Below are positions 17,101-20,415 of a DNA stretch of 20,415 nt, in pieces (position 1 is the first letter of the stretch; each line of letters begins with the position of its first letter). This DNA is from Phallusia fumigata (taxonomy: Eukaryota; Chordata; Ascidiacea; Phlebobranchia; Ascidiidae), in contig QXVZ01006621.1 in assembly GCA_008931825.1 (NCBI GenBank), forward strand, positions 1-20,415, given 5' to 3'. The notes under the pieces were generated by a model, which searched no databases, was not told where the DNA came from, and was given only the letters and a program-made list of their open reading frames with translations. A program made the position numbers and the translations under genes.

Positions 17101-20024
17101 TTGAATTGTGTATCGAAATTTTGTGTTCCGTAACCGGATGTAAGCTATTCGAGTGAAAAACTAGTGCTTGTGTGTATTGCATTTTAAACGTTTCGACAAT
17201 TGCTGTTGTCACCATCAGGAAATTGTAGTTGAAAATCTTCTTATTGGGACATAAAGAGTCCTTACAGGTTAAAACCCGTAAATGTTTTTCAGCATAAACA
17301 AGCGGAGTTTCCGAAGCATGTTGCGACCCAACGCCAGCCCAAGGTTCGCCAGGAAAACAACTTTGCGCAACCGACTGAGTATGAGCAGTGGAAAGTCGAA
17401 CGGAGGCGGCCCATCAGCGTCACCTAGTGCCCCGACTTTCTCCAGCCCGGGAAAAACAGAGGTGGGAAATTTGATGCTGATTTGTCCCTTATACAGTGCT
17501 TTTTAACCTTGTGGTAATTATGAGGGTAAAGACATGGTTGCAGGTGGGTAATCAGCTGAACCTGTTAGCTAAAAATAACACTGTTTTGTATTGAGTATAG
17601 CAAAACTAGCAAAATAGATAAAAGTATTATTCTGTTTCGGCTGTTTGAAATCGTATCCTGACTGTAAGAAATTGTCAAATAACTATCTCTAGGCAGTACC
17701 TGTGTGTTCCTTATGGTGACAACAGCGTTTGTCGAAACGTAGAAAATGTTTTTGTTTTCTTGTTGAGCTTATTCTACAAGGCCAAACTAGAAATACCTAA
17801 AATTGTTGACGCGTTTATGGGAATCCAAGGGCCAGGGTTAGATTTAAGGTCGACAACCACTGGATCTATTTTGACTTGCGGTTTTTTTTTAATCCGCAGA
17901 TGGTTAAGTCGCAGAGTTTCGCGGAGCGACTGAGTGATCGACTCGGTCGTCAGAACTCGATTCGAGTTCCCTGGAGAGAGAAAGCAGCGAGTAGCGACAA
18001 GAAAACTACGGCATTTGATCAAGGTGATTCCCCACGTTGTATGGTTTTTCTGTTCCCAATTGTGATGTGGTAAATCAAACACTTAATTACTACTGCCATG
18101 GAGTGTTGGTCCAGTAGTGGAATACTCATATTCGTCATTTTTCCGCCATTACTAAAGCGGCAATGGTTAGGGCGACTGCCTTGTGCACAGAAGGTTGTGG
18201 GTTCTAATCCTGTCTCGGTCGCTTGTCTTTACCTGAGCGAGAAACTTAAGCGGCATTTTCTAAACACAGTGGAACTCTATAGATTGATTCAAATTCACCA
18301 ACTTCCCTAATGAAATAATACCATCCAACTGAACTGCAATGAGGCAGGTATCTCATTGTAAGCATTACGCATATTGAGGCGTCGTTTCGCCCACCAAGGA
18401 TAAAACGCAATGCAAAGGGATCTAATGCAATATCACAGTCTGATTTCCAAGCTTTCAAACTTGGGAATTCCCCTCATGCTGCCCTGTCGCGTTATGGTAA
18501 AACATTAAACTGCATTTCCAACATGGCGGTTTTCCTTGTTTTTCAGGTGATTCTGACGGGACAAGTTCTTCAAACACGAACGCCAGTGATTCCGGTTTAA
18601 CTGTTCTCACTGAACAGCATAAAATGGCAATACGGGGAATAAGGTTCGATCATTATCAAGTTTTTTGTTCCAATGTTGTAGTGGTTTAGTATAAGTTACG
18701 TGCGCTTGTCCGTGTTTAAATGTTAGTCTTTCAGTGACAAGGCAAACTTCAGATTTTTTTAAAGATAACTTTAAGCCCCTAAGGCTAAGCCTTGACCCGA
18801 TTGCGGGGGTGACAGCTATAGACTGCCGACGTGGGTTCGAACCCCAGCGTTTCCACAAAGTAATTGCCAAAGAAACGAACATTGTGTTTGTGTTTACGTC
18901 ACTTCACGTAACAAGGTAAACTTTAAAAATATTTTTATGCCACTAATTGTGTTGTAATGGCAGAGTGGCAGCTATAAGCTGGTGGCGTCGGTTCGAATCC
19001 CATCGCAGGTTAGATTTTTCGTCCTTGTATGTTGGATGTAGTGCCTTAAGTGGTATTTTCCTTAAAGAAGACGACCTGAAAAGGACGTTAAAACGTCGGT
19101 ACGCAAAAATACATTTGCCAGAAAAAGGTATCTTAAGAAAGCTTTTTATGACGCTATAATGAAAGCTTTTTATGACGACAGAATGATGAAATTTATGGTT
19201 GCACGTCGAAAGTTCAAGGAAGCGCTGCGCCCTTATGACGTCAAAGACGTTATGGAACAGTACTCTTCCGGTCACGTGGACATGTTGTCGCGAATCAAGA
19301 TTCTGCAAAGCAGGTGAGATACCACGTGACCGATACAAGGTCATTCGACACGAGGTCACTTCGTGTCTCATATTGATTGACATACAAAGTTAAGTTATTG
19401 CCGTGTGAAGATTTAGACGTGTCCTTAGCAACATTTCAAACAGGTACTTTATGCGCTCAGTGCTATGCACGGTACTTTTGGGTCGCACCGCTTGGGAAAT
19501 GAAGTTAACCAGGTTTATACGTCAATAGATTTGCGGCCAAATCTGTTTTCTAATCCAATTGTGACGGAAGCATTTTAAACCGCTGAAAGTTTAATTGTTT
19601 TACTCAAATTTTAACCAGTTATATCCCTAAATCAATAAAACCATATTTTGTTTTACAAAAACCCTGCATATTAATGGATATAACACGTTAAAATATGTAG
19701 TTTACAGTTAAATTGTTTGGGAAATTGCTTCATATTACGCCTACGCCATTTCGGACGCCCAAACCCTTAAAGTATGTTGCCGGTTTTGATTCACAAATTT
19801 ACCGGGTCGCTGTGAATTTAAAGGGTCGACATGATACTCGGCATTTCATCGGAGACCCCAACTTCAGTCAGCCAGAACGGACCCTGCGCGCGCAGGTCAC
19901 GTGTCGTCAGCTGCAGCTCGTTACGTCACAGCGAGTCGCCGAGCATGAATTCCCGTCTGAGTCTCGTTGAGCTGGAAGTTCGCAAGATTGACAGGAAGAT
20001 GGATATCATGATCGACCTCTACAG
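1577..20024 (+). CDS. KCNQ: KCNQ-type (Kv7) voltage-gated potassium channel subunit, 12 exons seen, pore exon missing and 3' end outside the window
   Basis: KCNQ subunits form tetrameric plasma-membrane K+ channels that open on depolarisation, need PIP2 and bind calmodulin through their C-terminal helices A and B. Joining 1577-2151, 3220-3291, 4611-4701, 8390-8516, 9378-9550 and 10956-11084 gives 389 codons without a stop, from the N-terminus to the pore turret. Joining 16738-16919, 17293-17461, 17900-18023, 18547-18643, 19182-19313 and 19824-20024 gives 301 codons plus two bases, from the end of S6 to the tetramerisation tail. All junctions are GT-AG and keep phase. The exon for the selectivity filter and most of S6, about 37 residues in vertebrate relatives, was not found; phase 0 on both sides fits one missing exon. 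The last exon ends in phase 2 at a good donor, so at least one more exon follows. The family call is very secure; the paralog is not (KCNQ1 and KCNQ2-5 features are mixed). Confidence 0.95.
2152..3219 (+). other. KCNQ intron 1
   Basis: AT-rich intron of 1068 bases between a GTTTGT donor and a GTGTTTTAG acceptor. I see no exon, RNA gene or clear repeat in it. Open frames at 2179-2388 (+) and 2884-3120 (-) have no recognisable content. Confidence 0.8.
3220..3291 (+). CDS. KCNQ: KCNQ exon 2: pre-S1 segment and start of S1
   Basis: A 72-base exon between the acceptor GTGTTTTAG and the donor GTAAGT. It completes Arg192 and encodes residues 193-215 plus two bases of residue 216. The peptide includes [15 protein letters not shown] and LQLLYHFG, which align with the RVQNYLYNVLERPRG and IYHAF stretches of vertebrate KCNQ2-5. 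It is too short and in the wrong context to be seen as a free-standing ORF; it was found by homology and phase. In vertebrate KCNQ genes this part belongs to exon 1, so the intron before it looks like an extra one, a comparison made from memory of vertebrate gene structure. Confidence 0.92.
3292..4610 (+). other. KCNQ intron 2
   Basis: 1319 bases, donor GTAAGT, acceptor TTTTTTGCAG. It contains two overlapping plus-strand open frames of 112-113 codons (3483-3895) that show no recognisable motif and no splice-consistent phase with the channel. Nothing else stands out. Confidence 0.75.
4611..4701 (+). CDS. KCNQ: KCNQ exon 3: S1 and S1-S2 loop
   Basis: A 91-base exon, the same length I recall for exon 2 of vertebrate KCNQ2. 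It encodes residues 216-246. [19 protein letters not shown] is almost the KCNQ S1 sequence FLLVFSCLVLSVFSTI; the loop then continues with [10 protein letters not shown] into S2. The acceptor is TTTTTTGCAG and the donor GTAAGT. It ends in phase 0, joining directly to the GAG that opens the next exon. Confidence 0.96.
5455..5630. repeat. CCACC/GGTGG-rich imperfect palindromic repeat
   Basis: At least nine CCACC or GGTGG strings fall in about 170 bases, several as close inverted pairs, for example GCCACCGAAATTGGTGG and GCCACCCTTGGTGG. About 0.3 would be expected by chance. Each pair can form a small hairpin. Function unknown; it may be a mobile-element fragment. Confidence 0.6.
6901..7059 (+). 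repeat. 155-bp dispersed repeat, copy 1
   Basis: It aligns along its length with 12728-12886; shared strings include ACAATCACCAAGCCG, GGTCAAGGTTGAACGCGC (copy 2 GGATCAAGGTTGTACGCGC) and CGCTGCAGCTACACA. No coding or tRNA-like content is seen. Confidence 0.7.
7140..7490 (+). mobile_element. SINE-like element with tRNA-derived head
   Basis: The head has CACAAGGTTGCTGGTTCAAA with a B-box-like GGTTCAAAT, then TTTACCTGTGCGGGAAA. The body ends with GAACTGCAATTTGGCAGGTA and AGGTGTTGTTTCGCTTACC, followed by GGATAAAAATAAAAC. The same ordered blocks occur at 18145-18415. It is probably a non-autonomous retroelement; published composite SINEs of Ciona are a candidate identity that I cannot verify here. 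Confidence 0.6.
7811..7887. other. Assembly gap (one N at 7849) with duplicated flanks
   Basis: The 38 bases 7811-7848 and 7850-7887 differ at one position (ATCTTAATC versus ATCTTATTC). As at 1470, this is best read as an unmerged overlap between contig ends or two haplotypes. Confidence 0.8.
8390..8516 (+). CDS. KCNQ: KCNQ exon 4: S2 and S2-S3 linker
   Basis: A 127-base exon, the length I recall for exon 3 of vertebrate KCNQ2. It encodes residues 247-288 and the first base of Asp289. The S2 part carries the conserved acidic residue at E257, a gating-charge partner by position in the family, followed by R261 and W263. The S2-S3 linker [18 protein letters not shown] and LRKPLCII is strongly basic; in this family the linker contributes to PIP2 binding. 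WSAGCR and GRLRF are closer to KCNQ1 than to KCNQ2-5. Acceptor CCTTACAG, donor GTAAGT. Confidence 0.96.
8517..9377 (+). other. KCNQ intron 4
   Basis: 861 bases, donor GTAAGTG, acceptor ATTTTTGCAG. AT-rich, with no recognisable repeat or exon. Confidence 0.8.
9378..9550 (+). CDS. KCNQ: KCNQ exon 5: S3, S4 voltage sensor and S4-S5 linker
   Basis: A 173-base exon encoding residues 289 (completed Asp) to 346, one codon shorter than the vertebrate KCNQ2 equivalent as I recall it, the missing residue being in the S3-S4 loop. S3 reads [15 protein letters not shown]4 reads [19 protein letters not shown] with R314, R317, Q320, R323 and R326: the neutral Gln at the third charge position is a hallmark of KCNQ channels. 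R329 and R330 open the S4-S5 linker [16 protein letters not shown]. This S4 is of the KCNQ2-5 type (RMDRRGG), unlike the HVDRQGG of KCNQ1. It ends in phase 0 with the donor GTGAGT. Confidence 0.97.
9551..10955 (+). other. KCNQ intron 5
   Basis: 1405 bases, donor GTGAGT, acceptor TTATTCCAG. Near the 3' end it holds two tRNA-like internal-promoter remnants on the minus strand (10770-10905). Overlapping open frames at 9933-10313 on both strands look fortuitous. Confidence 0.75.
10770..10905 (-). repeat. Two adjacent tRNA-like boxes, minus strand
   Basis: On the minus strand GGCTGCGGGTTCAAACC (about 10770-10800) and GGTGTTTGGTTCAAATCCCG (about 10840-10875) each contain a B-box-like string. They look like degraded SINE heads in tandem. 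Confidence 0.4.
10956..11084 (+). CDS. KCNQ: KCNQ exon 6: S5 and outer pore turret
   Basis: A 129-base exon encoding residues 347-389. [20 protein letters not shown] is S5 and agrees closely with KCNQ2-5 ([11 protein letters not shown]). The turret [20 protein letters not shown] leads to WGL, the start of the pore helix, just before the TTIGYGD filter would come. It is one codon longer than my recollection of the vertebrate KCNQ2 exon 5, the change lying in the turret. It ends in phase 0 at the donor GTAAGT. The next exon needed for a working pore is not in the window. Confidence 0.96.
12439..12494. promoter_or_regulatory. Cluster of CRE and E-box motifs
   Basis: TGACGTCA (12439-12446) overlaps CACGTG (12445-12450); TCACGTCA follows at 12465-12472 and CACGTG again at 12489-12494. 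CREB/ATF and bHLH-ZIP factors bind such sites in general. Enhancer activity in this intron is inference only. Confidence 0.3.
12728..12886 (+). repeat. 155-bp dispersed repeat, copy 2
   Basis: Same orientation as copy 1. It ends about 38 bases before the gap at 12924, so repetitive sequence may have caused that break in the assembly. Confidence 0.7.
12924..12924. other. Assembly gap (one N) without duplicated flanks
   Basis: The N stands between TTTTTCTCCATGT and AAACAATCAATTTAG. Unlike the other two gaps the flanks do not match each other, so sequence may truly be missing here. It lies in the interval from which the pore exon is absent. Confidence 0.8.
14895..15127. mobile_element. Possible non-autonomous hAT-like element
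   Basis: The left end CCAGGGGTTACCGC and the right end GGAACCCCAGCC are roughly inverted, and C/G-run strings such as TTTAGGGGTGCGATGACCCC lie inside the right end. Terminal CAGGGGT strings occur in hAT elements. No 8-bp target duplication is evident, so the call is weak. Confidence 0.25.
15205..15417 (-). other. Unassigned minus-strand ORF in a GC-richer patch
   Basis: A 70-codon frame reading [16 protein letters not shown] and [20 protein letters not shown] on the minus strand. A GTGACG donor-like site follows its end. No family is recognised. It could be an exon of a nested gene or a retroelement scrap. Confidence 0.2.
15481..15587. mobile_element. Foldback (MITE-like) element with 27-bp inverted arms
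   Basis: The arms 15481-15507 and 15561-15587 are inverted copies with two mismatches in 27 bases (left arm begins TGCCAGAGAACTTGTATATA). The 53-bp loop contains GTTTCAGCAATCGTTGTTGT and CATTATCA, related to the core at 17013-17042. A degraded relative of the right half (ATATTCACTGTACAAAAG) lies near 16466-16530. Confidence 0.7.
15611..15661. repeat. Tandem duplication, 27-bp period
   Basis: A 24-base unit (begins GAAGTATTCTACGCAAAGTG) at 15611-15634 is repeated exactly at 15638-15661. The second copy runs into TGACGTCATG, a CRE-like palindrome. Confidence 0.85.
15775..15850 (-). repeat. tRNA-like repeat, minus strand
   Basis: Read on the minus strand it has ACGGCTTGTCAGCGTAAGC, then GGTTACAGGTTCAAATCCTG with a B box. 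No complete cloverleaf is seen. Confidence 0.45.
16466..16530. repeat. Degraded relative of the foldback element
   Basis: Compare ATGATCGTTTACTCAACA, ATATTCACTGTACAAAAG and TGTCAGTTATGTTTTTAATT here with ATCAGTTTATTCAATATATT, CACTATATACAAG and GGCAGTTATTTTTTTTAATT from 15546 on. Only the right half is kept. Confidence 0.5.
16738..16919 (+). CDS. KCNQ: KCNQ exon 8: end of S6 and helix A with IQ calmodulin site
   Basis: A 182-base exon starting in phase 0 after [31 protein letters not shown] (exon codons 1-20) is the near-invariant S6 exit of KCNQ channels. It is followed by [20 protein letters not shown] (21-40), which is helix A with the LIQ of the IQ motif that binds calmodulin, then [20 protein letters not shown]. 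The WRCYAA and ATW...IR features resemble KCNQ1 (WRCYAAE, STWKIYIR) more than KCNQ2-5. Vertebrate genes usually split this region near LIQ into two exons; here it is one, so an intron is absent. The donor after CAGAG is GTAAGT. Other frames over this region are shadows. Confidence 0.95.
16986..17079. mobile_element. Foldback element, about 94 bp
   Basis: AAACATTTTTTACGTTTCG (17002-17020) faces CGAAACGGAAAATGTTT (17043-17059); the palindrome continues outward through GTGTA/TACAC-like and AGTACT blocks to GCCA (16986) and TGGC (17079). The loop is ACAAACGCTGTTGTCATT and TATCA. Confidence 0.65.
17159..17265 (+). repeat. Related copy of the foldback left half
   Basis: GTGTGTATTGCATTTTAAAC, then GTTTCGACAATTGCTGTTGT and CACCATCAG; further on TTCTTATTGGGACA matches TTCTTATTGGTGCC after the first copy. 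The right arm has decayed. Confidence 0.6.
17293..17461 (+). CDS. KCNQ: KCNQ exon 9: basic, Ser-rich linker between helices A and B
   Basis: A 169-base exon that completes Ser from AG|C and encodes 56 further codons. The first half is strongly basic ([30 protein letters not shown]); the second half is Ser/Gly/Pro-rich ([17 protein letters not shown]). It shows no folded domain. In KCNQ channels the A-B linker is long, variable and a target for kinases and splicing. The assignment rests on phase (2 to 0), clean splice sites (GTTTTTCAG, GAG|GTGGGA) and position rather than on sequence identity. It lies between inverted copies of an intronic repeat. Confidence 0.8.
17462..17899 (+). other. KCNQ intron 9
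   Basis: 438 bases, donor GTGGGA, acceptor TTAATCCGCAG. It carries an inverted copy of the foldback core at 17713-17750. Confidence 0.8.
17713..17750 (-). repeat. Inverted copy of the foldback core
   Basis: The reverse complement reads AAACATTTTCTACGTTTCGA then CAAACGCTGTTGTCACCA, differing at only a few positions from 17002-17039. It lies on the other side of exon 9. Confidence 0.65.
17900..18023 (+). CDS. KCNQ: KCNQ exon 10: A-B linker with SQSFAERL motif
   Basis: A 124-base exon starting in phase 0 and ending after the first base of a Gly codon. It encodes 41 codons. [19 protein letters not shown] resembles the conserved KSWSFGDR...RQAFRIKG block of KCNQ2-5 and the TNSFAEDL block of KCNQ1, the best-conserved island in the linker. 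[19 protein letters not shown] follows. If the next intron were retained, the frame would run on into a stop at 18071-18073. The donor reads GTGATT, weaker than the usual GTAAGT. Confidence 0.82.
18024..18546 (+). other. KCNQ intron 10, bounded by a 9-bp direct repeat
   Basis: 523 bases. AGGTGATTC occurs across the donor (18022-18030) and again across the acceptor (18545-18553). The body contains a plus-strand SINE-like element (18145-18415). Acceptor TTTTTCAG. Confidence 0.8.
18145..18415 (+). mobile_element. SINE-like element with tRNA-derived head, second copy
   Basis: A-box-like TGGTTAGGGCG and B-box-like GGTTCTAATCC head the element; TTTACCTGAGCGAGAAA, GAACTGCAATGAGGCAGGTA and AGGCGTCGTTTCGCCCACC with GGATAAAAC match the copy near 7140-7490. 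It lies in the sense orientation within intron 10. Confidence 0.65.
18547..18643 (+). CDS. KCNQ: KCNQ exon 11: acidic/Ser linker and start of helix B
   Basis: A 97-base exon that completes Gly (G|GT) and encodes [16 protein letters not shown], then [15 protein letters not shown] and two bases of Arg. The second part is the start of helix B, the second calmodulin- and PIP2-interacting helix; [13 protein letters not shown] is like LREHHRATIKVIR of KCNQ1 and unlike the KCNQ2-5 form. The donor GTTCGA is weak, but AG|A restores Arg and the frame continues perfectly into helix B on the next exon. Confidence 0.82.
18790..18860 (+). repeat. tRNA-like repeat A
   Basis: GTGACAGCTATAGACTG, then GACGTGGGTTCGAACCCCAG. 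The B box GGTTCGAACCC is perfect. A clear relative lies 150 bases downstream. Confidence 0.5.
18950..19012 (+). repeat. tRNA-like repeat B
   Basis: GAGTGGCAGCTATAAGCTG, then GGCGTCGGTTCGAATCCCAT. It shares the GCAGCTATA...CTG...CGT.GGTTCGAA pattern with repeat A. The T stem pairs poorly, so it is not a functional tRNA. Confidence 0.5.
19137..19177. repeat. Tandem duplication at a splice acceptor
   Basis: GAAAGCTTTTTATGACG occurs at 19137-19153 and 19161-19177, period 24. The second copy is directly followed by ACAG, the acceptor of exon 12. Confidence 0.85.
19182..19313 (+). CDS. KCNQ: KCNQ exon 12: helix B and helix C
   Basis: A 132-base exon encoding the completed Arg, then [20 protein letters not shown] (helix B and the start of the B-C bridge) and [19 protein letters not shown] with ILQSR. 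This is the most conserved part of the KCNQ C-terminus; PYDVxDVxEQYSxGHxxMLxRIK is diagnostic of the family. Helix C forms the first coiled coil of the subunit-interaction domain. [11 protein letters not shown] and [10 protein letters not shown] are of KCNQ2-5 type rather than KCNQ1 type. The exon ends AG|GTGAGA, phase 2. The acceptor lies right after a short tandem duplication. Confidence 0.96.
19314..19823 (+). other. KCNQ intron 12
   Basis: 510 bases, donor GTGAGA, acceptor GAATTTAAAG, which has a poor pyrimidine tract. No repeat or exon is evident. Confidence 0.75.
19824..20024 (+). CDS. KCNQ: KCNQ exon 13: C-D linker and helix D tetramerisation coiled coil
   Basis: A 201-base exon. AG|G completes Arg of LQSR, then VDMILG matches VDQIVG of vertebrate KCNQ. 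A Ser/Arg-rich linker follows ([19 protein letters not shown] and onward). [20 protein letters not shown] is helix D: a heptad-like pattern equal in position to the coiled coil that drives KCNQ tetramer assembly and partner choice. The exon ends with DLY and two bases of Arg at TACAG|GTTAGT. The weak acceptor leaves some doubt about the exact 5' edge, but the frame joins precisely. Confidence 0.92.
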
Positions 20025-20415
20025 GTTAGTGTACGTCAGATCGCAGGTTGCGAAGTGTACGTTAATTGGAAATATGTGCTCAGTGGTGGAAATAAAATGA
20101 AACAAACTTTGTCGCTTTGGTCTCACTGTAATTGATGAAGTTTAAAAGACTTTGAGATTAAAACCCATTGAAGTGAACAAAATATTCAGATATTTTTGGG
20201 TTTTGTTGGATCTCAGAATAAACGCCGCCTAAGTAGCCGAGTGGTTAGTGCGACTGCCTTGTGTTCACAAGGTTGTTGGTTCTAATCCTGAAATTGAACA
20301 GGAACAAATCCATTTTTTCATTTGAAGAAGTTCTTTAAAATTTAAATTGTTCGCGGTGTTCCTACATAGAAATCACAAACCACAACGCGGTGACTCAATG
20401 GCCACTAGGAGAAGA
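20025..20415 (+). other. Start of KCNQ intron 13 (runs out of window)
   Basis: From the donor GTTAGT to the window end. Apart from a tRNA-like SINE head at 20225-20290 nothing is seen; the remaining C-terminal exon or exons lie outside. Confidence 0.7.
20225..20290 (+). repeat. tRNA-like SINE head
   Basis: GTAGCCGAGTGGTTAGTGCG with an A box (TGGTTAGTGCG), then TTCACAAGGTTGTTGGTTCT with a B box (GGTTCTAATCC). It closely resembles the heads at 18145 and 7140. No CCA-ready acceptor stem can be folded, so this is not a working tRNA gene. Confidence 0.6.

Larger units (their letters stand above)
16920..17292 (+). other. KCNQ intron 8 with two foldback-family repeats
   Basis: 373 bases, donor GTAAGT, acceptor GTTTTTCAG. 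Most of it is two related repeat copies (16986-17103 and 17159-17265) sharing the core CGTTTCGACAA...GCTGTTGTCA and a downstream TTCTTATTGG string. Confidence 0.8.
18644..19181 (+). other. KCNQ intron 11 with two tRNA-like repeats
   Basis: 538 bases. It holds two related tRNA-like boxes (18790-18860 and 18950-19012) and ends in a tandem duplication of 17 bases (19137-19153 and 19161-19177) immediately before the GACGACAG acceptor. Confidence 0.75.

Noticed and set aside
18098-18310. 70-codon open frame in intron 10
   Set aside because: It runs through the SINE-like element and has no protein similarity.
18943-19383. 146-codon minus-strand open frame
   Set aside because: It lies antisense to conserved exon 12 and a tRNA-like repeat; no independent evidence of coding.
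1-20415. CRISPR array, prokaryotic operon or phage features
   Set aside because: No regularly spaced repeats, no ribosome-binding-site-led ORF series and clear spliceosomal introns; the DNA is from an animal.

Overview
The window reads as nuclear DNA of a tunicate, most likely a Ciona-type ascidian. The background is AT-rich. Exons are short and separated by introns of 0.4-5.7 kb, splice sites follow the GT-AG rule, and the introns hold tRNA-derived and foldback repeats. The species call is inference: the protein is clearly a chordate-like KCNQ channel, but nothing in the sequence names the organism.

Nearly the whole window is one plus-strand gene: a KCNQ (Kv7) voltage-gated potassium channel subunit. 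Twelve exons join in consistent reading phase. Exon 1 (1577-2151) encodes a long variable N-terminus. Exons at 3220-3291, 4611-4701, 8390-8516, 9378-9550 and 10956-11084 encode the pre-S1 segment, S1, S2 and the S2-S3 linker, S3-S4, and S5 with the start of the pore turret. The exon that should carry the K+ selectivity filter (GYGD) and S6 is absent from both strands. The 5.65-kb interval where it should lie (11085-16737) contains an assembly gap at 12924. Coding resumes in phase at 16738-16919 (end of S6, helix A/IQ calmodulin site), then 17293-17461 and 17900-18023 (variable linker), 18547-18643 and 19182-19313 (helix B and helix C), and 19824-20024 (tetramerisation tail). The C-terminal end lies beyond the window.

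The first 1.5 kb is upstream DNA with a possible minus-strand exon (398-501) and a GC-rich patch near 1201-1370. The introns carry two or more copies of a tRNA-headed SINE-like repeat, several lone tRNA-like boxes, a family of foldback elements sharing a core of the form CGTTTCGACAA...GCTGTTGTCA, a cluster of CCACC/GGTGG motifs, a 155-bp dispersed repeat found twice, and three single-N gaps, two of them flanked by duplicated sequence.

No separate new system was found. The points most worth attention are the missing pore exon, the mixed KCNQ1 / KCNQ2-5 signature of the protein, a duplicated RRHT module in the N-terminus, an intron bounded by a 9-bp direct repeat, and the foldback family around the exon at 17293.
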